A DNA stretch of 64,000 nt. Origin: OFTM382 sp964352615. GTDB taxonomy: Bacteria; Planctomycetota; Phycisphaerae; Phycisphaerales; UBA1924. The DNA lies in assembly GCA_964352615.1 (NCBI GenBank), contig CAYGSG010000002.1:62001-126000 (forward strand). Reading direction: 5' to 3'. The stretch's first letter is position 1. Every line of letters starts with the position of its first letter. Positions 16,041 to 25,506 of the stretch are shown one piece after another. Under the pieces are notes generated by a model that was not told the origin of the DNA, made no database searches, and worked only from the letters and a program-made list of their open reading frames with translations. The translations under genes were made by a program, and so were the position numbers.

Positions 16041-17546
16041 ATGAGTGCCTCATCAAGCCGAGCCAACCTCTGCCGACTCGTGATGTGCCTGCTGCTCTGC
16101 CTGCAGGCAGGAGCGAGTAGCGGGCAGGCTGTCTACGACCGGTGGTACGTGATCGAGGTGGACGACCAGCCGTCGGGCCGCATGCACGAGACCCGGGCGA
16201 TGCAAGGCGAGCAGATTGTCACGCGGTCGAACCTGTCGATGAGCATCCGCCGGGGCCACGAGACGATCGAGATCAGCCTCGATACCGAGTTCATCGAAAC
16301 GCTCTCGGGCGAGCCCGTGCGCATGCGGCTGGTCCAAAGCCTGAGCGCCGAGCCGACGACCATCACACACGACTTTCGTGTCAGCACGGTGCTGGAAACC
16401 ATCGAGGGACCGGCGGGCAAGAGCCAGAGGATCGTCTCCAGACCAACAGGCGATGCGCTCACTCCCGCGACCGCCGATGCGGCGCGGCTCAAGGCGTTGC
16501 AGCAGGGCCAAACATCCATCGCTCACCCGGTGTTTGACCCTCTCAGCGGGCTTACTCCTGTGCTGGTAATCATCGATGGAGTCGAGCCCGCGAGCGTGGA
16601 CATGCTGGGCAAAGTCGGCCCCGGGTGGAGCTTTCGTGCAAACTCGTCGGAGACGGCCGGGGCTGCACCGTCGATCGAAACGCTCTGGACCGATGGCACG
16701 CCGGTGCTGATCGAGCAGCCGCTGGGCGAAGTGCGCGTTGTGTTGAGGCTCGTAGAACCCGAAGAGGCCACCCGCACCGAGACCCAGCCCGCGGAACTGC
16801 TCGTGCGCACGTTTGTCACGCCGAGCCGTCCGATTTTGCGGGCTCGATCCACGACGCTGGGCGTGTACCTGTTGCGAACGACCGGTGCGGATATGCCTGA
16901 TCTGCCCGAGGTGGGGCACCAATCGTTCGAGCGGATCGATCCGCAGACCGCCCGTGTCCGCGTGGACCTGACTGAGCCTCCCGCTGCGGCTGAGGAGCCG
17001 ATCGACCTCGCTGTGTACATCGGCGCTTCAGCGATGGCGGACAGCAACGATGAGCAGATACGAGCGTTCGTTGGTCGAGTGCTTCGCACATCGGACGGCG
17101 CGAGCGAGGCGCTCAAAGCCGAGCGGCTCCGCCGAGCGGTGCACCGGCTGATGACGGTCAAGGACCTGTCGGCAGGATTCGGTAGCGCCAGTGAAGTCAT
17201 CCGGACGCGAACGGGCGACTGCACGGAGCACGCGGTGCTCTTGGCTGCATGCCTGCGGGTCGCAGACATTCCCAGCCGCGTCGCGTCAGGGCTGATCTAC
17301 GCCGACCGTTTCGCGGGGCAGCGCGATGTGTTCGCGTTCCACATGTGGACGCAGGCGTTGGTTGCGTCTGATGATGGCCGTTTCTGGATGGACCTCGACG
17401 CCACGCTCCCTACGACCAGGGCGTTCGACGCGACGCACATCACGCTCGGCACGGACCCGCTGACAGGGACGCTGGGCGTTGGCGCGTTCGGCGCCGCAAG
17501 CAACCTGCTCGGTCTTCTCGATATCGAAGTGGAGACGGCAGAGTGA
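16041..17546 (+). CDS. Secreted transglutaminase-like protein
   Basis: 501 residues from ATG 16041 (MSASSSRANLCRLVMCLLLC), which gives a signal peptide; 15999 is an alternative. The N-terminal ~330 residues are beta-rich and unassigned. The transglutaminase/protease core lies at ~380-470: RTGDCTEHAVLLAACLR (catalytic Cys), AFHMWTQALV (His) and FWMDLDATLP (Asp). Typically acts as a periplasmic or outer-membrane-facing peptidase or crosslinking enzyme; the substrate is unknown. Overlaps nnrD by GTGA. Confidence 0.8.
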   Translation: MSASSSRANLCRLVMCLLLCLQAGASSGQAVYDRWYVIEVDDQPSGRMHETRAMQGEQIVTRSNLSMSIRRGHETIEISLDTEFIETLSGEPVRMRLVQSLSAEPTTITHDFRVSTVLETIEGPAGKSQRIVSRPTGDALTPATADAARLKALQQGQTSIAHPVFDPLSGLTPVLVIIDGVEPASVDMLGKVGPGWSFRANSSETAGAAPSIETLWTDGTPVLIEQPLGEVRVVLRLVEPEEATRTETQPAELLVRTFVTPSRPILRARSTTLGVYLLRTTGADMPDLPEVGHQSFERIDPQTARVRVDLTEPPAAAEEPIDLAVYIGASAMADSNDEQIRAFVGRVLRTSDGASEALKAERLRRAVHRLMTVKDLSAGFGSASEVIRTRTGDCTEHAVLLAACLRVADIPSRVASGLIYADRFAGQRDVFAFHMWTQALVASDDGRFWMDLDATLPTTRAFDATHITLGTDPLTGTLGVGAFGAASNLLGLLDIEVETAE

Positions 17547-18532
17547 GTGATACAAGCGAAACGAACAACCCGGCCTTGCCCCAGTTGCCGGCACGCTCGG
17601 CTGCTGGCCACAAGGGTGACTTTGGCACGGTGCTCGTAGTCGGTGGGTGCGCGACCTCCGGCGCGCGCATGATCGGTGCCCCGGCGCTGGCGGCGACGGC
17701 GGCCTTGCGATCGGGTGCAGGGCTCGTCAAGCTCGCGTGCCCCGAGCCAATCTTGGATGAGGCCATCTCGCTATGCCCCTCGGCGACGGGTGTCCCATTG
17801 GCCATGGTCGGTGACCGATTCGTGCTGCACCAAGCAGCCGAAGTGCTCGACGCAGCTCTTGAAGGCGCTGGCGCGATCGTGCTCGGCCCCGGGCTTGGGG
17901 ATGAGGAAAGCGTCGAGGATCTGGTGCTCCGACTGCTCTCGCAGGACCGCGCGGCGGTAGTGGTCGATGCCGATGCGCTCAACGCGCTGTCGCGCATTCC
18001 CGCTGCATGGGAATCGGTGCGCGCGCCGTGCGTCCTTACACCCCACCCCGGCGAATGGCACCGGCTGGCCTCGGCTCTGTCGATCTCGGGCGACCCGACC
18101 GACGCGGGCGATCGGCGGGCTGCGTGCGAGGCGCTCGCCCAGCGAACGGGGACCGTCGTCGTGCTCAAGGGCGCGGGCACGGTGGTCTCGGATGGTCATC
18201 GAAGCTGGGTGTGCGAACGGTCGTGCGCCGCACTCGCGACCGCGGGCACGGGCGATGTACTCGCGGGCTTGATCGGCGGGCTGGTTGCACGATGCGTACC
18301 CAAGCCCCGCCCCGAACTCGCGATGCTGCCCGAAGCTGCACGGGCACGCGTGCCGGTCGATCCGAATCGACCGCTGGACTTGTTCGATGCGGCCAGAGTC
18401 GCGGTCGATGCGCACGCGGCCTGCGGGCAGGCCTGGTCCGAGTCTCGCAGTGCGCAGGGCGGCCTGCTCGCGATGGAGCTAACGGACTTGCTGCCAACGG
18501 AATTGGCGTCGCGCGAGAAGCCCGCCCGTTAG
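17543..18532 (+). CDS. nnrD: ADP/ATP-dependent NAD(P)H-hydrate dehydratase
   Basis: 329 residues, ribokinase-like fold. KGDFGTVLVVGGCATSGARM at the N-terminus, CVLTPHPGEWHRLA in the middle and AALATAGTGDVLAGLIGG (active-site GTGD) near the C-terminus are diagnostic. It repairs hydrated NAD(P)H. The NnrE epimerase domain often fused at the N-terminus is absent. GTG start overlaps the transglutaminase stop; the 3' end overlaps the convergent pilW-like gene by 4 bases. Confidence 0.9.
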   Translation: MSDTSETNNPALPQLPARSAAGHKGDFGTVLVVGGCATSGARMIGAPALAATAALRSGAGLVKLACPEPILDEAISLCPSATGVPLAMVGDRFVLHQAAEVLDAALEGAGAIVLGPGLGDEESVEDLVLRLLSQDRAAVVVDADALNALSRIPAAWESVRAPCVLTPHPGEWHRLASALSISGDPTDAGDRRAACEALAQRTGTVVVLKGAGTVVSDGHRSWVCERSCAALATAGTGDVLAGLIGGLVARCVPKPRPELAMLPEAARARVPVDPNRPLDLFDAARVAVDAHAACGQAWSESRSAQGGLLAMELTDLLPTELASREKPAR

Positions 18533-19164
18533 TCGGCGAGGCGCTGGGGCACCACGGTCGTCACGAACCTAAAGCTGGGCGTATCGACACCCGCAGCGAT
18601 GGCCACGTCTTCGAGCGTCTGCGGCCTGACCGTGAGGTCCACCGTGAGGCGTTCAAGCCGAGGCCCGACATCGTACTGGAGCGTGAATCGGATGTTCTGG
18701 ACATCCGTCAGCAGCGGGAACTGCTGCTGCTGACCGACCTGATCGCCCGCCGTGTTGATGATCGTGCGCACAAACCAGAGCTCGAAGGGGGCTCCGCCAG
18801 CAACGACGAACTGGGTAGGCGCATCGCGGCGCTCAAGACGTGTGATCTCTTTATTGCCGGTGGCAGCATCGACCGAGCTGGTGAACTCGATGAACGCGGG
18901 ATCGGGGATCAACTCAGGATTCCTGATCGGGTTGATCGGGAACGGCGCGAACTCGGTGCCCGTGCGGACCATCGCGGTGACGCGGTGCATGACCATGCGT
19001 GCCACCACGTGGCTCGACGCGGACTCGGTCGTGACCTTGTAGCTGTTGAAGCTGGTCTGGAGTGCTTGGAGCGTGCCGGCCAGGAGCATGGATGTGATGG
19101 AGAGAGCGACGAGCAACTCGACCATGCTGAAACCACGGCGGCTCTGCGAAGGAACTTGTTTCAA
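18529..19164 (-). CDS. Type IV minor pilin, PilW/GspJ-like
   Basis: 211 residues with a standard prepilin site RRG/FSMVELLVALSITSMLLAG (Gly -1, Glu +5) and the PilW-like pattern of a long helix followed by beta segments (FTLQYDVGPRLERLTVDLTV). Minor pilins of this type join the pilus tip. Its start overlaps the stop of the giant pilX-like gene by 4 bases. Last gene of the pilT-pilC-pilV-pilX-pilW operon. Confidence 0.75.
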   Translation of the reverse strand: MKQVPSQSRRGFSMVELLVALSITSMLLAGTLQALQTSFNSYKVTTESASSHVVARMVMHRVTAMVRTGTEFAPFPINPIRNPELIPDPAFIEFTSSVDAATGNKEITRLERRDAPTQFVVAGGAPFELWFVRTIINTAGDQVGQQQQFPLLTDVQNIRFTLQYDVGPRLERLTVDLTVRPQTLEDVAIAAGVDTPSFRFVTTVVPQRLAD

Positions 19165-22100
19165 AGCTTGCCCTCCCGATAGGAGTTAGCGACACCGCGA
19201 ATCTTCATGGGGAGCATGATGCCGTCGGGCAGTTGCATGTCGGGGTTGAACTGGATTCGGACCTTGCCGTACCCGTTGAACGGGATGGCGACCGCACCGG
19301 CTGCAAGTTGGGCCGGGGTTGGGCTCTCGCCGGGCCCGAGGTCTGCGAAGCCGTCCCCGTTCAGATCCCAGCCGACGATCTTTTGGCCGTTGACGACCGC
19401 GAGGTCGTTGGGGTTGAGCGATTCATAGTCGCCGTCTTCTGGGCCGAAGTAGCCGATCGAGGCGTTGAAGCCGGCGGGATTGCCGATGGGTGCGCCGTAG
19501 AGATCGACGAGCGGGCCCTCGCCGTGCGTCGGCTTGTAGGTGAGAATGAGCGAGCCATCGACTTCGGTGTTGCCGCGAATGTCCAGAACGCCTGCGATGA
19601 TCGCGCCCTTGAGCTCGACATCCTGGTCGGCGGGGCTGTTGAACGTGCCGACATCCACCGAAAAGTTCGGCAGCATCATGGAGCTGCGAACGATCTGATC
19701 GATGTCACCCGGCTCCGGGTTCCAATCCTGCTCGGTCGGGTGCTCGGTCATGAAACGGGTCGAACCCGTGAACTGCACCTTGTTGCGGATGTGGGTGAAC
19801 TCGCGCGGCGTGTCGCTCACGACCGAGCCGACAACCAGGCAGTTGTGCATGCGGATGTTGTTTGAGTAGTCCTTGGAATCCGTGACCCGGCGCACCACCG
19901 TCTGGTAGCTGCCGCCCACCAGTTCAGTGACGCTCACCAGCAGCGGCTCGGGCAGGCTTGCGTACTCGGCCGGTGCGTAGGAACCGACCTGGTTGGCTGG
20001 CACGTCGGCCTTATCGAGCGGCTGAGGTGCCATGAGCAGCATGGCCTGCGGCGGGATCGCGGACTCGGGCAAGACCGAGGTATCGAGCGGCGGGCAGTTA
20101 GGGCAGCCATCGGTCTCGTTGTACTCGTCGGGGTCATCGCCGAACATGTAGCGGTCGCGTTTGGGAACAGGCCGACCGATCGCTGGATCGAACTCGAGCT
20201 GCCCATAGATGGACCAAGCCGCGTACGTGGTTCCAACTGTGCCGGCATACTTTCCGTGGTTGTCGGGATGGGTTTCGACACGGGTGACGCCAGCAAACAC
20301 GCAGTCTTTGAACAGCGCGTTGAGCCCCATCGGGAGCACCACATCTTTGAAGACCATGCCCTCGAACACCGGTCGGTAGTACCAGTCGGCGACATTGGGC
20401 GAATCCATGGGCATGGGCTCGAAGTAGGCGGTCTCCCAGTTGTCGGGGCGTGCATCGCCATCGCGGTCAATATCAAGCCGCATGTAGCGCGGCATCGGCC
20501 GTTCGATGCCGTTGCTGTCGGTGTACGTAGTACCTTCTGAGGAGACCTCGATGTAGTTCATGCTCGGGCCGAAGAGGCTTGCGAGCGTGGCTGACTTTCC
20601 GGCGGCCGCAAGGTTGGCCTGTACCTGAACCCAGAAACTATCGCCGTCGGCCGCATCAAGCAATGCTGAGTTCGCGGTGCTAAAGCTTGAGGCATCGACG
20701 AGCGGGAGCTTGTTGTCGGCCGCGTTGTAGCTCTGGGCCGAGTCCGCGCCCTTGGGCCTGATGGCTCCCTGAATCTTCTCGTCGGGGTTGCCCTGCTCGT
20801 CGTACCAGTCCTGCTTGTCCACGCGGAACGTGAGGGCGCCGTCGAGCTTCACATAGCGGTCCATGTCGTCGAGGTAGCCGTCGCGGTACCCGAGTTCACC
20901 ATCGAGGTATACCTTCGTCAGCACTCCCGTTGAGATATTGACCCACGTCCAGTCGGTAAGCGACTCCGGCGGCGTGCCGTTGGGTTCGTACTTGCCGTTG
21001 TGGTTTGTATCGACGTAGCCCCATATGCCGTTCCGGTTGCGGTCGGGCGTCGCGCCATCGATCAGATCGGCGAGATCGGGGTCGATCACGTCGCCATCGT
21101 CGTTGATAAATTCGGTCGCAATCTCGACACGGTTGTCTCGCGGCGAACGGTCGAAGTAGTTGATGAACACATCAAACTCGTCAACGTAGCCGTCGCCGGT
21201 GGCGTCCGCGAAGGCGACGGGGTTGAGTTCGTCATCGGGTATCGCCGGCCCCTCGACGGGATGGCCTACGCGCAGGCGGTTGTCACCATCGACATCGAGA
21301 GCCGGGTCAGAGAGCACCGCAAACAGCTGATCGAGCCGGGCATCAAAGCCCGCGTCAAGGCCACGGAAGTCGGATCGGCTAATGAGCGGGTCGCCGTTGG
21401 AGAACGTGATGTCGTCGTAGCGAATGCCGAGGTCGCCGACGATCTGTACGTTTTTGCCGACCATGATTCGGCTGGGGCTGATGATGGCGTGGTCGATCGC
21501 CTTGGTCAGGCGGAAGTCGCGTGTAATGGTTCGAGTCATCGGCGGCCGACCGTGCACAAAGTCGTACCCGATGGCGATGATGCGGATGGTCTGCCCATCG
21601 GTAAGCGGTGCATAGACGATCTGATACGCGGGCGGTGGTGGCGCGCCGTCGGGCACGGTTTGCAACGCGGTGATGGGCGTGATGACCCACCAATCGGCCT
21701 GGTAGATCGTAAGGTCGGCGTCGGGCCACGCGGCAAGAATTCCGGGCGCGCTCAGGTCGAGTTCATCGCGGATAACCAGGTTGGCATCCTGCGCGTGAAA
21801 GTTGACCAGCGCCGCTGCCAGGCCCGCGGGGTCGTCGCCCACGCCGCTGGACGAAGCCTTTGTAGTAAACTCGCCGAAGTCCGCGAGGTTGCCCTGCCAG
21901 AGGGCCTCGACAAAGTCCGGGGTAATCGTGCTGTTGGAGACCACGAACCGCTCAGCGGATTCGGTGAGACGCCGCTCGGCGATCTGCATCCCGGTTTCGG
22001 CGGCGCTCATCGCCTGCATCACATCGAGATGCGTGCTGGCCGTGCGGATGTTGCTCCGGCTGGTAATCGCCATCGCAGCGACCAGCGAACCAAAGAGCAC

Positions 22101-22193
22101 AAGGAACATCATCGCGAGCACGGATGCTACACCGCGCCGGCTGGCGCAGCGTCGGCACTGTGGCGCGCGGCTCTGCTTGAGGGCATCGGTCAT
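19161..22193 (-). CDS. Giant PilX-like minor pilin with EF-hand-like calcium loops
   Basis: 1010 residues from ATG 22193 (GGAGTGAAG upstream); 22214 is an alternative. The N-terminus has the PilX form: RRGVASVLAMMFLVLFGSLV, then DVMQAMSAAETGMQIAERRL. PilX proteins are normally 150-250 residues. The remaining ~900 residues contain several DxDGD-type loops, among them DATGDGYVDEFD, DVDGDNRLRVG, DTNHNGKYEPNG, DIDRDGDARPD and DLNGDGFADLG, which look like calcium-binding EF-hand/dockerin loops. A likely role is a pilus-tip adhesin or cargo carried by a minor pilin; this is inference. Overlaps the pilW-like gene at its 3' end. Confidence 0.7.
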   Translation of the reverse strand: MTDALKQSRAPQCRRCASRRGVASVLAMMFLVLFGSLVAAMAITSRSNIRTASTHLDVMQAMSAAETGMQIAERRLTESAERFVVSNSTITPDFVEALWQGNLADFGEFTTKASSSGVGDDPAGLAAALVNFHAQDANLVIRDELDLSAPGILAAWPDADLTIYQADWWVITPITALQTVPDGAPPPPAYQIVYAPLTDGQTIRIIAIGYDFVHGRPPMTRTITRDFRLTKAIDHAIISPSRIMVGKNVQIVGDLGIRYDDITFSNGDPLISRSDFRGLDAGFDARLDQLFAVLSDPALDVDGDNRLRVGHPVEGPAIPDDELNPVAFADATGDGYVDEFDVFINYFDRSPRDNRVEIATEFINDDGDVIDPDLADLIDGATPDRNRNGIWGYVDTNHNGKYEPNGTPPESLTDWTWVNISTGVLTKVYLDGELGYRDGYLDDMDRYVKLDGALTFRVDKQDWYDEQGNPDEKIQGAIRPKGADSAQSYNAADNKLPLVDASSFSTANSALLDAADGDSFWVQVQANLAAAGKSATLASLFGPSMNYIEVSSEGTTYTDSNGIERPMPRYMRLDIDRDGDARPDNWETAYFEPMPMDSPNVADWYYRPVFEGMVFKDVVLPMGLNALFKDCVFAGVTRVETHPDNHGKYAGTVGTTYAAWSIYGQLEFDPAIGRPVPKRDRYMFGDDPDEYNETDGCPNCPPLDTSVLPESAIPPQAMLLMAPQPLDKADVPANQVGSYAPAEYASLPEPLLVSVTELVGGSYQTVVRRVTDSKDYSNNIRMHNCLVVGSVVSDTPREFTHIRNKVQFTGSTRFMTEHPTEQDWNPEPGDIDQIVRSSMMLPNFSVDVGTFNSPADQDVELKGAIIAGVLDIRGNTEVDGSLILTYKPTHGEGPLVDLYGAPIGNPAGFNASIGYFGPEDGDYESLNPNDLAVVNGQKIVGWDLNGDGFADLGPGESPTPAQLAAGAVAIPFNGYGKVRIQFNPDMQLPDGIMLPMKIRGVANSYREGKL

Positions 22194-22248
22194 GGCTTCA
22201 CTCCATCCCCACACAGCGGACGGTCAGACGGCATTTGATTGCACTTGG

Positions 22249-23025
22249 TCAGTCGCGGGGCACGATCCACGAGATACGGCTGATCTCCGTGGTCTCGGCA
22301 TCGGGTCGGTCAGGCGTGTAGCGCATCACCACGGTGATGCGCAGCGGGAAAGCATCAACAGTCAACGGCGGCAGGCCCGAGCCGTTGACTCCGATCGGCG
22401 CGCCGTTGTCGTCGCTGCCGGGCGGCACGCGGTAGTAGTCATCGGCGCGAACGACAGCCGTATCGAATGGCTCGACCTTCTCGACGAGCACCTGCTGCGA
22501 CCAACCGGCCATAGCGACAGCGTTGCCGTACTCATCAAGCACGACGGCACCGAGGTTGTCGAGCTGAGGGATGACGCGGCCCACGGCATCGATCGGGCCG
22601 GGGTTGGTGCCGTTGTGGCCGAAGATCACACCGTCGAAATCGTCGATGTCGTCGTAGTCGTCAACGGTCGTCTCGCCCGTTTCTGGGCCGAAGACGACCG
22701 GGCTGCCCGATAAACCGGACGCTGGGTCATGCCGGGGCAGGCCCCGCATGAGTTCGCGCACCTCGCCGCCAAGGTACGCGCCCGAGGCGGCGTGGCTTGA
22801 CCAAAGGTTGCTATGGATGAAGGCCTGCTGGGCCTCGACCATTGCCAGCACGCCGACGCCGATAATGGTGAGCGTCATCGCGGACTCAAGCAGCGTGAAG
22901 CCACGGCGCGACCGACGCGGCGCTAGCCGCCCACGCTTGATAGCTGCGTGCGTTGGTGCGCTCTGGGTCCTGTCGGTTCGCGTGGTCATCATTCGCTGCT
23001 CCGTCGGCTCAGCCCTCCTGGCCAT
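22249..23025 (-). CDS. Type IV minor pilin, PilV/GspI-like
   Basis: 258 residues. A long basic leader (~45 residues) precedes RRG/FTLLESAMTLTIIGVGVLAM, a standard prepilin site with Glu+5. The ATG at 23025 overlaps the pilC stop (TAATG), which supports this start despite the long leader; 22992 is an alternative. The C-terminal half (PLRITVVMRYTPDRPDAETT) is beta-rich as in PilV. Part of the same operon as pilC and the pilX-like gene. Confidence 0.72.
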   Translation of the reverse strand: MARRAEPTEQRMMTTRTDRTQSAPTHAAIKRGRLAPRRSRRGFTLLESAMTLTIIGVGVLAMVEAQQAFIHSNLWSSHAASGAYLGGEVRELMRGLPRHDPASGLSGSPVVFGPETGETTVDDYDDIDDFDGVIFGHNGTNPGPIDAVGRVIPQLDNLGAVVLDEYGNAVAMAGWSQQVLVEKVEPFDTAVVRADDYYRVPPGSDDNGAPIGVNGSGLPPLTVDAFPLRITVVMRYTPDRPDAETTEISRISWIVPRD

Positions 23026-24254
23026 TATGAAACGATCGAGCTCATCTTGAAGATCGGCAGGATGATCGCCATCGCGATGAACCCGACGACCGAACCCATG
23101 CCCAGAATCATGATCGGTTCGATCATGCTCGTGACAGCCTTGATCTGGTCCTTCAGCTGCGCGGCGTAGTAGGTGCTTATCTCATCGAGCACCTCGCCCA
23201 GCTTGCCAGACTCCTCGCCCGCCGAGATCATCTGCGTGACCGCGTTGGGAAGAAGCTTGCCCTCTTGCAACGGGGTTGAGATTTTCTTGCCCTGCTTGAC
23301 GCTCGCGTGGACCTTGGCCCACATCGACGAGAACAGCATGTTGCCGCTGACCTCGCCCGTGATGCGGAGCGTGTCGAGCATCGGTACGCCTGCGTTGATG
23401 AGCTGGCCCATCGTTTGCAAACCACGGCTGATGTAAAGCGATCGGAACATGCCGCGAAGCAACGGAACCACGAGCTTGAGGTTGTCGACCCAGAACTTGC
23501 CGGTATCGGTCCGCAGACCGAGAAACAGCGCCAACAGTGCGGTAAAGATGCCGCCGACGACGAAGTACCACTGCTGGGTCATGAAGTTACTGAGGTCCAT
23601 CAGGAAGAGCGTGGCCCAGGGCAGCGCGTCTTCCTTGCCCTCGAACACCGCGTAGAACTTGGGCAGCACGAACGTCATCAGGAAGATGGTCACGGTCACC
23701 GCGAGCGTGCCGATGATGCCCGGGTAGATCGAGGCACCAACGACCATCTTTCGTGTCTCGATCTGCTGACCGATGTAGCCCGCGATGCGGTTGAGCATGT
23801 CGCTAAAGGAGCCGGACATCTCGCTGGCGCGGACCATCGAGACATAAAGCGGGCTGAAGAGCTTGGGGTGCTTGGCGATGGCGTCGGAGAACTGCACGCC
23901 ACTCTCGACGTCCTGCTTGAGACCGACGATGACCTGACGGAACATGTAGTGCTTGGTCTGCTCGGCGATGCCGTCGAGCGCAGCACGCAGGTTGATACCT
24001 GCACGGATCATGACCGCGAGCTGCGTCGTGAACTCGAGGACGTGCTTCTGCGTGGGCGGCCGCTTGTTAAAGCGTGCCCACGCTTCGAGCAGCCCGCCAC
24101 CACCCGCCGAGTCATCGAGCTGGGCAGAGATGGTCTGCACGCGGAGGCCCTGCGTGCGCAGCGCAGCGGCCGCCGCCGTCGCGTTGGCGGCTTGGAGCGT
24201 GCCCGCCTTCACTTGGCCGGCGGCGGTGGTTGCTTGGAATCGGAAGATAGCCAT
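23025..24254 (-). CDS. pilC: Type IV pilus platform protein PilC/GspF
   Basis: 409 residues, normal family length, with the duplicated GspF domain: ISAGEESGKLGEVLDEISTYY and MVRASEMSGSFSDMLNRIAGY are the two characteristic (G/S)E-x-S/G-x-L repeats. Three membrane segments are visible, including YPGIIGTLAVTVTIFLMTFV and IEPIMILGMGSVVGFIAMAI. The protein anchors the pilus motor in the inner membrane. It follows pilT by 3 bases. Confidence 0.93.
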   Translation of the reverse strand: MAIFRFQATTAAGQVKAGTLQAANATAAAAALRTQGLRVQTISAQLDDSAGGGGLLEAWARFNKRPPTQKHVLEFTTQLAVMIRAGINLRAALDGIAEQTKHYMFRQVIVGLKQDVESGVQFSDAIAKHPKLFSPLYVSMVRASEMSGSFSDMLNRIAGYIGQQIETRKMVVGASIYPGIIGTLAVTVTIFLMTFVLPKFYAVFEGKEDALPWATLFLMDLSNFMTQQWYFVVGGIFTALLALFLGLRTDTGKFWVDNLKLVVPLLRGMFRSLYISRGLQTMGQLINAGVPMLDTLRITGEVSGNMLFSSMWAKVHASVKQGKKISTPLQEGKLLPNAVTQMISAGEESGKLGEVLDEISTYYAAQLKDQIKAVTSMIEPIMILGMGSVVGFIAMAIILPIFKMSSIVS

Positions 24255-24257
24255 GGG

Positions 24258-25313
24258 TTACGCCGCCAGCAGACGTGAGAGCTTGTCGGGGTGGACAGCT
24301 TGAGCGATCGCGTCTTCCTTGCCGATGTGGCCGTTGAAGTAGAGCTCGGAAATCGAGGTATCCAGGCTGCACATGCCCATCGCGCGGTTGGTCTCGATCA
24401 CGTTGGGAATCTCGAACGTGCGGGCCTCGCGGATGAGGTTGCGAACAGCCGGGGTCGCCAGCAGCGTCTCGACCGCGGGAATCATGCCCGGCTGGTCCTT
24501 GCGGGTAAAGAGCGTCTGGCTGACCACCGCTTGCAGGGTTCCCGCGAGCATGGCGCGGATCTGGTTCTGCTGGCCAGCGGGGTACATGTCCACAATTCGC
24601 TCGACGGTCTGCGAAGCGTTCACCGTGTGGAGCGTCGAGAGCACGAGGTGGCCGGTTTCCGCAGCCGAGATGGCCAGGGCGGTGGTTTCCAAGTCTCGCA
24701 TTTCGCCGACGAGGATGATGTCCGGGTCCTGCCGCAGCGCGTGCTTGAGACCGGAGGAGAACGTGGGCATGTCGCGCCCGAGTTCCCGCTGCTCGATCAG
24801 GCATCGCTTGCTCTCGAACTGGTATTCGACCGGGTCTTCGAGCGTGATGATGTGCTTGGCGTAGCGCTGGTTCATCGCGTCGATCATCGCGGCCAGCGTG
24901 GTGCTCTTGCCCGAGCCGGTGTCGCCCGTGACCAGCACCAGCCCGCGCGGCAGGTACGTCAAACGGGCAATGACCTCGGGCAGACTCAGCTTCTCAAGGG
25001 GCGGCACCTGCGTCTTGATGGTCCGGAGCGCCATGCCGACCTGGCCGCCCTGCATGTGGGCGTTGACGCGGTAGCGGGCAAAGCCTTCGATCTGGAACGA
25101 GAAGTCGGCGTCTTTCGAGTCGTCGAAGATCCGCTGGGCTTCCTTGGAAGCCATCTGGCGGAACATGGCCCAGGCAAGGTCACCGTCAAGGTCGGGCAGG
25201 TCCAACGGCTGGATGACCTGATGCACACGCACCGTCGGCGGCTGACCCGCCACCAGGTGGATGTCGCTCGCGTCCATTTCGTCGGCTAGGCGCAGGATTT
25301 CCTCGAGCTGCAT
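24258..25313 (-). CDS. pilT: Type IV pilus retraction ATPase PilT
   Basis: 351 residues from ATG 25313, preceded by GGAGGAG; the in-frame ATG at 25376 adds a leader outside the family. Domains: N-terminal PAS-like part (LEEILRLADEMDASDIHLVA), Walker A VTGDTGSGKST, Asp box LEDPVEYQF, Walker B IILVGEMRDLETTALAISAA and His box GHLVLSTLHTVNASQTVERI. The GEMRD and AAETGH forms are characteristic of PilT. It powers pilus retraction and twitching. First gene of the five-gene operon; PilB is not in the window. Confidence 0.92.
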   Translation of the reverse strand: MQLEEILRLADEMDASDIHLVAGQPPTVRVHQVIQPLDLPDLDGDLAWAMFRQMASKEAQRIFDDSKDADFSFQIEGFARYRVNAHMQGGQVGMALRTIKTQVPPLEKLSLPEVIARLTYLPRGLVLVTGDTGSGKSTTLAAMIDAMNQRYAKHIITLEDPVEYQFESKRCLIEQRELGRDMPTFSSGLKHALRQDPDIILVGEMRDLETTALAISAAETGHLVLSTLHTVNASQTVERIVDMYPAGQQNQIRAMLAGTLQAVVSQTLFTRKDQPGMIPAVETLLATPAVRNLIREARTFEIPNVIETNRAMGMCSLDTSISELYFNGHIGKEDAIAQAVHPDKLSRLLAA

Positions 25314-25506
25314 CAGGGCTCCTCCGAGCGGCCTCCGGCATGCCGGGATCGGCACGCACCACAGAGACTCTTCCAATGCAATCGGTGCTCAGACAGCCGG
25401 GCTCGATACCCAGCCAGCGCTTCGGACCCGCACAGCCCTCCGCGTGAGGCGCAGACCGAACACTCGGCCAGCAACGCCCGAGAACCCACGCTGCTCAACG
25501 ATGGTC

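Noticed and set aside
24258..25313. Sigma-54 (-24/-12) promoters for the pilus operons, given the NtrC-type regulator
   Set aside because: No TGGCAC-N5-TTGC match was found upstream of pilT or other suitable genes.
25314..25506. Possible c-di-GMP riboswitch upstream of pilT
   Set aside because: The region has GC-rich stems but not the conserved core of known c-di-GMP riboswitches; only the GGAGGAG ribosome site is clear.
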